A stretch of 64,000 nucleotides of DNA from Peronospora farinosa (taxonomy: Eukaryota; Oomycota; Peronosporomycetes; Peronosporales; Peronosporaceae). Under the pieces are notes generated by a model. It saw only the letters and a list, made by a program, of their open reading frames with translations, was not told the DNA's origin and did not search any database. The stretch spans positions 1 through 64,000 of the forward strand of contig CANTFK010000760.1 in assembly GCA_947646735.1 (NCBI GenBank), read 5' to 3'. Below, one piece after another: positions 28,668 to 38,427 of this stretch. The position numbers and the translations under genes were made by a program. The stretch's first letter is position 1. Each line of letters starts with the position of its first letter.

Positions 28668-31600
28668 ATGGAGATTGCATGGAGCCAACTGCGGGAGGAA
28701 GCGCGGCACCTAATACAGGATATTGGCCAGTCAGGTCGCGAGCACCATTCGCTGGCCAAAAGTCGCGTCATGTGGGATGCCATCCGCTCCCATGGCATCC
28801 CGTACGAGCACCGCGAGTGGGCGTGGCCCATTTTGTTACACGAGCAGGCAAGTCTGGCAGTTTTAACGTCTTGTATCGTCTTTTCTAACTATTTAACGTC
28901 TATAACGTTATTGTCTAACTGCGCCACGTCGTTATCACTGTTTTAATTGCAGGGTATGAAACTGCGACGGCAGACGGAAGACAGTATCATTTACAGTCAA
29001 TTAATGAACGACATGGATGAGAGGTTGCAGGACAAGGTGGATGAAGAAACTAGCAGCTCATTCGATCAAGCTCAAGAGGAGGCGATGGAGAGATTTCAGC
29101 ACTTAAATCCCTTCCAAGAACGGAAAATTCGACGCATTCTACTGGCCTACGCCAAGTCAAAAGATGCTTTTTACTACTGCCATGGAATGGTAGAGTCGTG
29201 TGTCATGCTCAGCACGTTTTTAGTGGAGGAAGACGCTTTCTGGTGCTTTCGGATGCTGCTGGAAGCTCTGCTACCCAAGTATTTCGATGAGTCAGTTGTG
29301 GACTTTCACACGGATTGCCTTGTGTTGCAAGAGTTGTTGCATGAGCACGACGTGGCACTTAGTGAACACTTTGCACTCCTGGGTGTATCTATCCAACTTC
29401 TGTGCACGAAATGGTTCTTCTCCTTCTTTGCTGAATCCATGCCGTTTAACGTTGTCTGCCGTCTCTATGACATCATGTTCGTCGATACTTGCAGTCATCA
29501 TCTAGGCTCGAAAATTATTTTTTCGACGTCTTTGGCGGTATTGTTGTATCTGAGCTCAGCGCTTGTGGAGATCCAGAATGTGAACGTGGTGCTCGAAGTT
29601 ATCAACGAGTTTTGTTGGACAACGCTAAACGAGTACTCAGTGGCCGAATCGTTTCTAGATCTTATTAAATTCATGCACGATCAAATTGATGACGATGAAC
29701 TCACTGCACTGCGTTACAAGTATATAGCACAGCTAGCGCAGGAGGAACAGCAGCGGAAGACGTTGCAGCGGAAGATTCAGACGAAGAAGAGCAGCAATAA
29801 AATCGTGGTGGAGAAGCAAGTGCATCTCGAACAACAGGGTCACACGCGAAAAGGCAGAACTCATAGTATTAAATTGCTTATCCAGTGGAGGAAGCACCTG
29901 TTTGATGACTCTGGTGCCTCAACGCATCAAGTAAAGAGGAGGAATAGCAACAAGGTATGTTATAGCGATTCCAGCGACAAAAGTCGATGTGGCCGCAGCA
30001 GCAGAACACGCAGTCGTGAATTAGAGCATTTATCGTCTAACAGCGATGAAGACACTCGAGGTGAAGAAGATGGAAAAGCAGGGCTTGAGCTTGTAACTAC
30101 TCCATCAGAGAAGGAAATGTTGGCCAGAGTGTACCAAGGAATCGCGAAGATTAATCGTCGGCGGTCACGTACATCATCGATAAGGAATTTTTCGTTAAGA
30201 GGAGCCGACACGCTGAGCTCTGCCTCTTCTCGTAGCCTGTCCCTGTCTAACTCAATTCTTAGCAATGCGTCATCAACAAAAGAAGGCGAAGATGCGAGCC
30301 AAAATGGCGATGCGTATCCAGAAGATGAAGATACGTTATGGGAATGCTTGCGAACATCAGGAACTCCGAAGGTTGTTGTTCGCCACAGTATGAGCGGTGT
30401 GCCTGATGCACATCGATCGTGGATCTGGCCGTTTCTGATTAATCAGCTTCCTGCACCGCCAGATCTGCCTCGTAACCTTGCGGCGATAAAAAAGGAAGAT
30501 CAAGAAGCTCTGTTAGACCGTGAAATTGCTAAATCGATCGAAAACGACATTATAAGGACACGGAATCTGAGAAACGATCAATTGGTTCCGATGCGACAAG
30601 TTCTTACGGCATTTGCTATTCGCAACCGCCGCGTGGGGTACTGTCAGGGTATGAACGAGATTTTGGTTGTACTTTTGCAGTACTTGGATGAAGACCAGGC
30701 ACTTCAAGGGCTGACTTTATTGATCGAAGTGCTACTTCCAGCTTATCACGTTGACTCAATGATTGGATTGCATACTGACTGCGCGGTCATGAACACGTTG
30801 TTGCGTCAGAATGACCCTGAATTGCATGCCCACCTTAACGAGCTTGGGCTGAACATGGAGATTCTTTGCACAAAGTGGCTTGTGACTTGCTTTCTCACGT
30901 CCCTCCCATCTTTTTGTGGACTCAAGGTAATCGACATGCTGCTGGCGCGCTCAAAGGAGAAGCAGTGTGCATCACGCGTGCTACTTGGGGTAGGCATGTC
31001 AATTTTCTTTACTCTCCGCGATATCCTGCTGGATGCTAAGGACGCAGGTGAGGTGTTGCTGGCAATCAACGAGTACTTTGCACGTGAAATGACAAAGACT
31101 ATAGTGGAGATGGATAAATTCCTTCGCTTTTGTCTCATTATCACGGATCAACTGGAGCCTGACATTGTCGAGGAGTTACGCTTGATCCACAAGGACGAAG
31201 TGATGGAGCGATTTGCTGCATTTGAAGCCAAGAAAATTGAAATGCGCCAACAACTTGAAGAAGCGAAAGCCAAACAGCGGAAAACGGCCAGTGCACCGCC
31301 ATCGCCTTCGAAGCCCGAGCGTTTATCTACTCTGTCTGCGTCGAGCATCATCCCGGGCAAGTCCAACGGCCACAATCGGATGACGGGGCTGTCTTCATAT
31401 ATGAGCAAACCACTACGCAGTAATGGCGGCAGCAAGACAACCACGACAGGCACTGGTGATGACAAAGAAAACCGCAAGCGCTACCAGCGAGTAGACGTTC
31501 TGCAAGCGCACCACTGTTTCGGCGAGGATCTAGAGAAGATGGAAGACCAGTTAGAGGACCTTGCGGGTTTGTTTCTTCGCGGAAAGATTGATGAAAAGGA

Positions 31601-31889
31601 ACACTCCTGTATTCGTGCACAGATTGTACGCAAATGGTGCAAGGGCATAAACTCGCCACAGTCTGCAATGGTTCGTGTGCAGTCCGTCAAACATACTTAC
31701 TGCGAACGCAATGGCGGTGTAGGATTCGCAAACAGTGCACCTGGTTTATTAGAGAGTCCGGTGCAAGGCAGCTTTACCGACGAGGCAGATGCGATGCAAC
31801 GTGGGAGAAAAGGATCGATATCACTTTACGGACGCATGAAAAAAGCGCAGAAAAGTGCGCTCGCTATATTTAAGTCTACTTTTGAATAA
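28668..31889 (+). CDS. Double TBC-domain (RabGAP-like) protein
   Basis: Two exons, 28668-28847 and 28953-31889, about 1038 residues. Exon 1 holds the TBC opening motif HGIPYEHREWAWPILL. Exon 2 continues the first TBC domain (FYYCHGMVESCVMLSTFL, FHTDCLVLQELL, LCTKWFFSFFAESMPF). A long basic, Ser-rich spacer follows, then a second TBC domain (SGVPDAHRSWIWPFLINQL, RVGYCQGMNEILVVLLQYL, LCTKWLVTCFLTSLP) and a C-terminal helical tail. TBC proteins stimulate GTP hydrolysis by Rab GTPases in membrane traffic. In the second domain GVPDAHRSWIW carries the Arg-finger region and YCQGMN matches the Gln-finger motif (YCQGM); the first domain has YCHGMV, so the Gln finger is His there and the domain may be catalytically weak. 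A good acceptor (TTACTTGCAG ending at 28631) in the same frame hints at a further 5' exon. Confidence 0.85.
28848..28952 (+). other. Probable GC-AG intron of the double-TBC gene
   Basis: 105 bp. The donor is CAG/GCAAGT (GC instead of GT, otherwise perfect consensus); the acceptor is TTTAATTGCAG/G. Removing it joins the two halves of the first TBC domain in phase 0. The length is a multiple of three, and the intron has an in-frame stop at 28944-28946. Confidence 0.75.
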
Positions 31890-31990
31890 GAGGCGTCAGT
31901 GCGTACGTACGAACGAGATGGTAAAGCGCATTGCCTGTACAGCAATATAAAACCACCCACAAATTATAGTGCCAGGTATTATTGTATAAA

Positions 31991-32311
31991 ATGGTGTCAT
32001 GCTTTGGAGCAGTGCTGATATATTACTCGCTTCTCGTTATTACCGGACGTTTCGTATGCTGCACCATTGAACAAAAGTTTAGTGGACAAGAACTGCATGG
32101 GTCAAGTGTACATGGCAATGGCGCATCACGATGGTACATGAAAACTCTAGTTTTTATACCGCCTCGTTTCGAGGTAATGCTATTAGTGGATTGGAGAGAA
32201 TTGAAGAAGAGGCCTCACCACGTTAGTTCGTCGTGCGAACAAGAGTTCTCTCAAGAAATCGTTGTCAAGCTTTTATCGGCATATCCTCTGCAATCATACG
32301 GTGTTGACTAG
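31991..32311 (+). CDS. Short possible secreted protein, perhaps a decayed effector
   Basis: From ATG 31991 the frame begins with a hydrophobic stretch (GAVLIYYSLLVITGRFVCC) that would serve as a signal peptide. It runs 106 residues without a recognisable domain. There is no RxLR. Downstream (to about 32650) other frames hold short open pieces separated by stops. It may be a broken gene or chance. Confidence 0.25.
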   Translation: MVSCFGAVLIYYSLLVITGRFVCCTIEQKFSGQELHGSSVHGNGASRWYMKTLVFIPPRFEVMLLVDWRELKKRPHHVSSSCEQEFSQEIVVKLLSAYPLQSYGVD

Positions 32312-33006
32312 TCTTATGCCGCCAAGAAGCACAACAATGTCAACTCTGGCCTGGATCATACATCGTCATATGAACTAACTTTACAAGATGCGAAAGATTC
32401 GACGCCGACAAGTGGGCCTTTAATCTTTTGAGCGAACACAATGAAACAGCAAGGATTAGCAGCGATGTTCGATTAAAGACAAGAGCTGCTGAATCTGAAC
32501 GATATGAACGTAGAGAGAAAGCTTCATGAAGTGTTTATCGAAAAGAGAATCGATGTAGCTTTTCTCGCGGGCTTGCGAATAGAAATTGGTTCTGCTTTAG
32601 ACTGAAGAGCAGCCGACTCTGCGTGATATCGGGGTGCTTTTGCGATGGTATGAGCTACGTATACGTGACCGTATTATGTTTTGAAAACCGTAGCTCTTTG
32701 TGCTGGCAAACTCCTTACTTTTACAAGGAAGTCACCTTTACAAAGTGTCGACATAACTGTAGCTCGTTAAAATATCATTGATGGCGTTTAGCACATTTTG
32801 CGTTGCTGACCATCATTCGGTCGAGCTGCCGTAGCATCAACTCACAAATACTGCGTTACTCTCATCCTTAGACTTACTGTCAAAAGTGATAGACTAAACG
32901 ATAGCAGTTTTGCGATTGTAATTATTCCCTATACGCAACATAACATTGTTTGACGCCGTCCAGCAGAATTAAGTCCATCACTCTTCTTTGCTCGCAGTCC
33001 ATAGTG
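32312..33006. other. Gene-poor spacer upstream of the phosphorylase gene
   Basis: Multiple stops in all frames. I see no conserved motif, RNA gene or repeat that I can support. Confidence 0.4.
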
Positions 33007-33795
33007 ATGTCAAAGAAGCACGTCTTGGGCGTAGTTGGTGGATCAAGCCTCTTCCATGCCAAGAGTTTTTCATCTGGACTAGTAAAAAAGATCATCGACA
33101 CTGCGTTTGGCAGCGTCGTGTGTTACATTGGCACTTGGCTATCAAAGGCTGAGACAATACCCGCTTTGCAGCTCGTGTTCGTCCAGCGTCATCATGCAGA
33201 CCCAGACGGCAAGTACCGTCAGCCTCGACAAATCAACTTTCGTGCCATTGCATTAGCGCTTCGAACGCTACAGTGTGAGGCCGTAATTGGTATTTATTCG
33301 GTTGGGTCCATGACGACTAAAATAGACGTCGGACATTTTGTGGTGCCGGAAGATTTCTTCAATCCCTTCGACATCTTGCACGTGTCAATGGACTATGATG
33401 CCCACGTGGTACCTGAGCTCAACGCCAAGCTTAGGAATGCAGTAATACAGGCTCTGCAAAGCGGAGGTTTTGATCCGTACGACGGCGGCGTCTACGTGCA
33501 GACGGCAGGGCCGCGTTTCGAGACAAAGTCCGAAGTGCGCTTCTTTGCACAATTTGGACAGCTCATCGGCATGACGGGCGCGAATGAAGCCGAGCTTTTT
33601 AATGAACTGCGTGTGCCCTTCGCCATGCTCTCCATCGTGGACAATATGGCCAATGGTATCGGAGACCCTCTTACGATCGAAGTTTTTAAGGCTACGCAGG
33701 AAGCCAATGCCGGCCTTATGGAGCGTGCTTTTGTTTACGTGCTGAATGAGTTGACCAACCAAAAGGCTTTGGCCTTGCTCGCGACCACGTCTTAA
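33007..33795 (+). CDS. S-methyl-5'-thioadenosine / purine nucleoside phosphorylase family protein
   Basis: 262 residues from ATG 33007; an upstream TTG extension is less likely. Motifs of the MTAP/PNP family in order are: N-terminal phosphate loop LGVVGGSSLF, the HHADPDGKYRQPRQINFRA segment, a central GIYSVGSM, QTAGPRFETKSEVRFF, and GMTGANEAELFNELRVPFAM followed by IVDNMANGIG. The family splits methylthioadenosine or a 6-oxopurine nucleoside with phosphate, feeding methionine or purine salvage in the cytosol. N-A-N-G near the base-binding site, rather than the D-Y-D of typical MTAP, points towards a 6-oxopurine preference, which is inference. The length is normal and there is no intron. Confidence 0.85.
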   Translation: MSKKHVLGVVGGSSLFHAKSFSSGLVKKIIDTAFGSVVCYIGTWLSKAETIPALQLVFVQRHHADPDGKYRQPRQINFRAIALALRTLQCEAVIGIYSVGSMTTKIDVGHFVVPEDFFNPFDILHVSMDYDAHVVPELNAKLRNAVIQALQSGGFDPYDGGVYVQTAGPRFETKSEVRFFAQFGQLIGMTGANEAELFNELRVPFAMLSIVDNMANGIGDPLTIEVFKATQEANAGLMERAFVYVLNELTNQKALALLATTS

Positions 33796-35193
33796 GGAGA
33801 TCTAGTAAGAGATAGATAAACAGTTGGCAACTCCATCACTAGCAGATGAATGAGTCCCCAAACTTATTAAACTTCCTTATAATCACAGAAGGGCCCGCAA
33901 TTTTTTGTTAATTAGCTCAAATTCCCATATTTGCCTAACGCCAATGGGAATATCTCATTTGAACTTACAAAAAATACTTTAAACGTCACAGTTTTGTTAG
34001 TTCCAAGCCTGTACCTCCAGCTCCATATTACAGTCTATCGGCGTCCTCGTACGACCTCAGGAGCGTCGAGCCCAAGTGGGGACAGTCCATGCGCGGATCC
34101 AATCACGCCTAGCGGGTCTCCGTCTCGGCCCAAGATACCATCTACTGCAGACGGGCTAACGACAGCAGTCGAGTCGCCAAGCTGCAACCTATACCTTGAA
34201 CAAAGCCGTTGCCGCCTTTGGACTAGGTTTTAGCGTTGCTTCGAGACGACGTGGTGAAGTACCTGTCGCCGAAACTGCTGAAGACGCTTGGTGGACGTCG
34301 TGAGGACGCTTGGCCAGCTCACGGAAGCGTGATGTACTTTTGAAAGGACCAGCTGAGCTTCCTTTGACAACGTTACGCGTCATGTGGAGCTACTGCAACA
34401 GATGGACAAGGCAGTGGCTGTATGTCACGTAGACATCCCGGTAAAAAGTCTGCAATACGCGTAACCGGAAGCATCTAGGATTAAAAGGTATTAGCTTCTC
34501 CGGTGTTTTGACAAGTTGTTTTTGTTGTTGTGTGTAGAATTATGGATGCTGAAGGAAAGCTCGAATTCGGAGTTATTCATCAAGAGGCAGCTTATGAAGT
34601 GTCACGAGGAAAGCCGACAAGCGGCCGTGACTTTATAAACATTGGAGATGCTGAAAAGAGCTTTACAGACTGGACTAGAATAGCTCAAGTGACGAGATGG
34701 GTGAACGTGAGATGAAGGTGATACAACTGAGACTTTAAGAGAACTTCGAGGTGACAATGTATGGCCAATGATCCTGCACTCGCTGCTCACGCATGTTTAC
34801 CAACTATGTATAGGCGCAGTCGCTAATTAGACATTTTCAAGCATGACAATGAGGCTAAAGCAGCGAAGGTGATTAATAGAGAAAGCCAAATTGAAGAAAG
34901 CTAGCTTTATTGAACTAAAATCTAATAACGCTTCTGTCATCATGTTTACAGATTGTTTTATGTTGTCATAGGCAGTAATTGCGGCTTCCGCTTGTTCTAG
35001 TGATGCATATGCAAGTTGTGGATAGTCTATTGTCGTTTTATGGAAATGCTAGTTTGTAATAAAATCGACGACCTATTTATATACATTCTGACCAATTCGA
35101 TTTGGACAAATCTGGGAAGTTGACAACAAAATACGGGATGTTTAACGCTCGCCCACTATAGAATGTTTAGATAAAAAACGAGTCTACCTCTAG
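33796..35193. other. Intergenic region between phosphorylase and deaminase genes
   Basis: Contains only short frames with low-complexity or stop-rich composition: for example a Pro/Ser-rich plus frame at 33931-34233 and a 61-codon frame at 34530-34715. Parts may be gene scraps, but none has a recognisable domain. Confidence 0.4.
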
Positions 35194-35228
35194 AAATTGG
35201 AATATAGTAAATTACTATATTCCAATTT
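35194..35228. repeat. Perfect AT-rich palindrome upstream of the deaminase gene
   Basis: Two 17-nt arms with a 1-nt centre, starting AAATTGGAATATAG. The arm sequence TTCCAATTTAGAATT recurs once more about 35 bp downstream, 20-30 bp before the ATG at 35289. It could be a regulator site or a hairpin; function unknown. Confidence 0.7.
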
Positions 35229-35288
35229 AGAATTTTATTTCCGTAGACTAAATTCCAATTTAGAATTCAAGTAAATTCATTTTCTGCC

Positions 35289-35735
35289 ATGGTCAAGTCG
35301 GACGTAGCATTCATGCGTCTCGCCATCTTGGAGGCGCATTGCTCACAACCGTCCGAAAACGCTTACTGTGTAGGCTGCGTTGTGGTACGCGACGGCAATA
35401 TACTGAGTTCCGGGTTCTCGCGCGAGCTGCCGGGCAACACGCATGCAGAGCAGGTGGCGTTACAGAAACTCAACTTTGAGGCACAAGGAGCTACCGTATA
35501 CACTACAATGGAGCCATGCAGCGAAAGAGTGTCTGGAAAAGTACCATGTGTACAGAGTTGTCTTCGTGCAGGGGTTACTCGTGTGGTCATCGGCGTTATG
35601 GAACCAAAGACATTTGTCATCTGTGAGGGAGTGCGACTACTCAAAGACGCGGGGGTGGACGTTAAGCTTCTCAAAGGACTTGAGGCCGACTGCCTTGCTC
35701 CGAACGCGCACCTCAATCTGAGACTGAGTGGATAA
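35289..35735 (+). CDS. RibD/DRAP-type deaminase (cytidine-deaminase-like)
   Basis: 148 residues, no intron. The zinc site of the cytidine deaminase superfamily is complete: HAEQ (His ligand and catalytic Glu) and EPCSERVSGKVPCVQSCL (two Cys ligands). N-terminal MRLAILEAHCSQPSENAYCV and GFSRELPGNTHAEQ resemble eukaryotic diaminohydroxyphosphoribosylamino-pyrimidine deaminases of riboflavin synthesis and their fungal relatives. No reductase domain is attached. Substrate specificity cannot be fixed from sequence; riboflavin biosynthesis or a nucleotide clean-up role are the options. Confidence 0.75.
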   Translation: MVKSDVAFMRLAILEAHCSQPSENAYCVGCVVVRDGNILSSGFSRELPGNTHAEQVALQKLNFEAQGATVYTTMEPCSERVSGKVPCVQSCLRAGVTRVVIGVMEPKTFVICEGVRLLKDAGVDVKLLKGLEADCLAPNAHLNLRLSG

Positions 35736-36108
35736 AGATGATTGTAATAAGCAAGTAAGATAATGCATTAAATTCCAGTATGAGTCTTTATTCCCCATCT
35801 TTTTCTGACAGGCTTTCGTTGTCTTTAAACCGTAGGGTTGGTCCATGTAGATCTCTTCGTCTATTTTGCTTATAGAGACGCTGTATCGACATCGACGCTC
35901 TCGATCTCCAAAACCCTTTAGCCGATGCAATTATTAAAAGCGTACTGATCGAATTCTTAACCTCTGGTGCAAACGTTCGCTGTAGTCGATTGCTGAACGC
36001 TGTGCGAATTTCTTCCTGACAATTTCGCCACTTGGATACGCTTGATTCAGGAATTCTATTCGAACTCGACAGCCACACTTCATGTTGGCATGTCTACAAG
36101 GGTCCATT
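35736..36108. other. Spacer between the deaminase gene and element B2
   Basis: Holds overlapping minus-strand frames up to 96 codons (35788-36078) without recognisable motifs, possibly a gene scrap cut by the B2 LTR. Nothing else is supportable. Confidence 0.35.
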
Positions 36109-36695
36109 TGTAACGGGCTAAAAAGTTACACGGTTCGTTAAGTATTAATGGGCAGGCCTAAATGGGTACGTGGTACCTTAGAACTGCCACTTGGGTGCGG
36201 CACATCAATGTGACCCCATGTGATATCCATGAATGGATTCACATTCAATAGGAATGACGCCCAGTTGGGACTAGGCGTCATTGATACCGCTTCAAACAGA
36301 CGTCATCAGCGAGCCTAAATATATCTATAGCTCGCGCGTAAGGATACGCTTTTTAAAGGACGCGTATCCAATCTTGCATAATGAACCAATCAGTAGTTAA
36401 TCTTATATTTAATTTAAATTCTATTGAATATAAATTAGTCTTAAATCTACTAAACATCGCACACTGCGCACGAAGCTGTATAAGCTTCTGCGTGTCGTAA
36501 GTGTAGCTCTTGTCTTAGCAGTTCGTTGCGCGGCTCGCTTCAAAGCGACCGGCAACGGTTGGTATAGCGCTTCTTAGCGCCGACCAACACCACCACCACC
36601 GACGCGGAGGTAAGACGGTATAACCGCTTCCTCGCGCTGCTTAAGGGGGTGCCCGCGTAGTACGTGGCAGCTTCATTACGAAGTGCTTGTCTATA
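36109..36695 (+). repeat. Family B LTR (5' LTR of B2)
   Basis: 587 bp, from TGTAACGGG to GTCTATA. Homologous in reverse orientation to both B1 LTRs. The PBS TGGTAGCACTAGTAGTCC lies at 36698-36715, two bases inside. Confidence 0.9.
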
Positions 36696-36742
36696 CTTGG
36701 TAGCACTAGTAGTCCTTCCCACGACCCTCCCTCTGAGCGTGC

Positions 36743-37019
36743 GTGGATACCGATGTCCCTCAACGTGGATTAAGGAAATTTCCTCTATTCTCCCAACATC
36801 ATAGGGAGGTGGAAGAGCACTTGATGCAGGGACTTGGTGAACAAGCCCTGTCTAGCCTCTTTAATTGTCCTCCTGAGCATTATGTTGCTCAGTTTGAGCA
36901 ATTCGAGGCGTTTGTGCTCGGACAGCGTAGAAACGCGTCCGAGGCAAACAGCTTAGCTACGGCTGAGTCCATCAATAAGACTCAGGATGAGCTATTGCGT
37001 GAGCAAGCTCAAAAGGAGG
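36743..37019 (+). pseudogene. B2 gag N-terminus, interrupted by A2
   Basis: The gag start matching B1 (ATG 36753, MSLNVD) stops at once, but the homologous frame continues QHHREVEEHLMQGLGEQALS and CPPEHYVAQFEQFEAFV. It extends with a segment not present in B1 and breaks at 37019, where A2 is inserted. It resumes at 49293 with ALNRPVETLS. Confidence 0.8.
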
Positions 37020-37724
37020 TGTGGTGGAGTGGATTCTCAAACAACGTAGGAGATCCACAAACACACACAGCGCCGGACTGCCGACTTACGGAGGAGGTAC
37101 CCCGATACCGTGTCGTATTGGCCTTGGGTCTCACCTTGTGTACCCGTCGGCTTGGCTGGTCTTGCTCCTCGGTTGACGTAGAAGACTTAAACTTGGTCTT
37201 TGTATAAGACTTGGACTTGGTGGTCCCCGAGTGGATATACTTCACTTGGGACCGGGTTTCTTGGGCATCAATCGACTTAGTCGAGAGCGATGCACCTGGT
37301 ACTATGTACCCCTTTGGTGGCTGACTGTTCTTGGTCCTTGGACCCCTTTGTGTTCTTCCCCGTAGGGAAACCGCTTCCTGTAGCGGGTCGTAGAGTGTTG
37401 ACAACCTCAGGCCAACTATCCTGAGGTTCAACTTGCGCTGCTAGAGCCGTCTAACACCTGCTGGACGTTGGGGGGCCAAAGGGTATCCCGCCCGGAAGAG
37501 GTGTAGCGACGGAGAAGCTTAGGAGGGGCGCTTAAAGCTGCCACGTGTAATGCAAATTCGAGTGTGTTTATTTATCTTATACCTTGTATGCTTTTCTTGC
37601 CTAACCCTAACCCTTTGATCTGGAAAGTGCCACGTTCCGACTCTTGGAGGAAGGACTGGCTCCTTGGTACCCTGTACTTTCTGTAATCTTCGATATTCGG
37701 TGTACCGGTTCTGCACCCTCGGAC

Positions 37725-38060
37725 ATTGGGCCCTGGTACCCCTGGGCCTCGGTACCCTGGGCCCCGGCACCCTGGTACCCCTAGGCCCCGGTACCCTGGC
37801 ACCCCTAGGCCCCTGGGCCCCGGTACCCTGGTACCCTTAGGCCCCTGGGCCCCGGTACCCTGGTACCCTTAGGCCCCTGGGCCCCGGCACCCTGGTACCC
37901 CTAGGCCCCGGTACCCTGGTACCCTTAGGCCCCTGGGCCCCGGTACCCTGGTACCCTTAGGCCCCTGGGCCCCGGCACCCTGGTACCCCTAGGCCCCGTA
38001 CCCTGGCACCCCTAGGCCCCTAGGCCCCTGAGCCCTAGTATCCTGGTACCCCTGGGCCCC
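37725..38060. repeat. Expanded GC-rich minisatellite in the A2 3' LTR
   Basis: Alternating blocks of CCCTGGTACCCTTAGGCCCC and TGGGCCCCGGTA type, rich in GGTACC and GGGCCC, at least eight copies. The partner LTR has about 130 bp of the same repeat (48860-48990). Confidence 0.9.
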
Positions 38061-38320
38061 TGTTACCTGGGGTCCGCATGTTGCCTGGGGTCCACCGGTC
38101 ACCTGGGTCCACCTGTTGTCTGGGACCCACCTGTTACCTGGGGTCAACTTAAGCTGTCCTAGCAGCACTGGTCCTTTGGTCTGTAGTGTAGGGCATCCTA
38201 GTATCTTCTCCGAACTCGGGACCTTGGACCAGTTCGGGACCCTGGTCACTCCCTGTCACTCATTCAAGAGAGTGACCGAGATCTTTCCCGCCAGTTATTA
38301 TAATAACTACGAAGGGCCCC

Positions 38321-38327
38321 CCATTTC
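38321..38327 (+). promoter_or_regulatory. Possible initiator element upstream of the antisense ORF
   Basis: CCATTTC fits the oomycete initiator consensus YCAYTYY and lies at the inner end of the LTR, 101 bp before the antisense ATG. ATATAA occurs at 38412-38417. Short motifs like these arise by chance, so this is tentative. Confidence 0.3.
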
Positions 38328-38427
38328 TCTGGCACTTCTCCACGGCGTACCCTGGCGCTGGTCTTCCGAACTGCGGCAAGACCCCGTGCATCCTTGTCCC
38401 GTCTCCTCAACATATAAGTAGGTGTCC

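Larger units (their letters stand above)
37020..38343 (-). repeat. Family A LTR (3' LTR of A2)
   Basis: 1324 bp starting TGTGGTGGAG and ending GGCACTTCTCCAC. It is longer than its partner at 48174 mainly because the minisatellite at 37730-38060 has expanded. It keeps the 27-28 bp insert near 37125 that the partner lacks. Confidence 0.9.

Noticed and set aside
37600..37625. Telomere-like CCTAACCCTAACCC
   Set aside because: Only two units, located inside a family A LTR and repeated in the other LTR near 48727; not a telomere.
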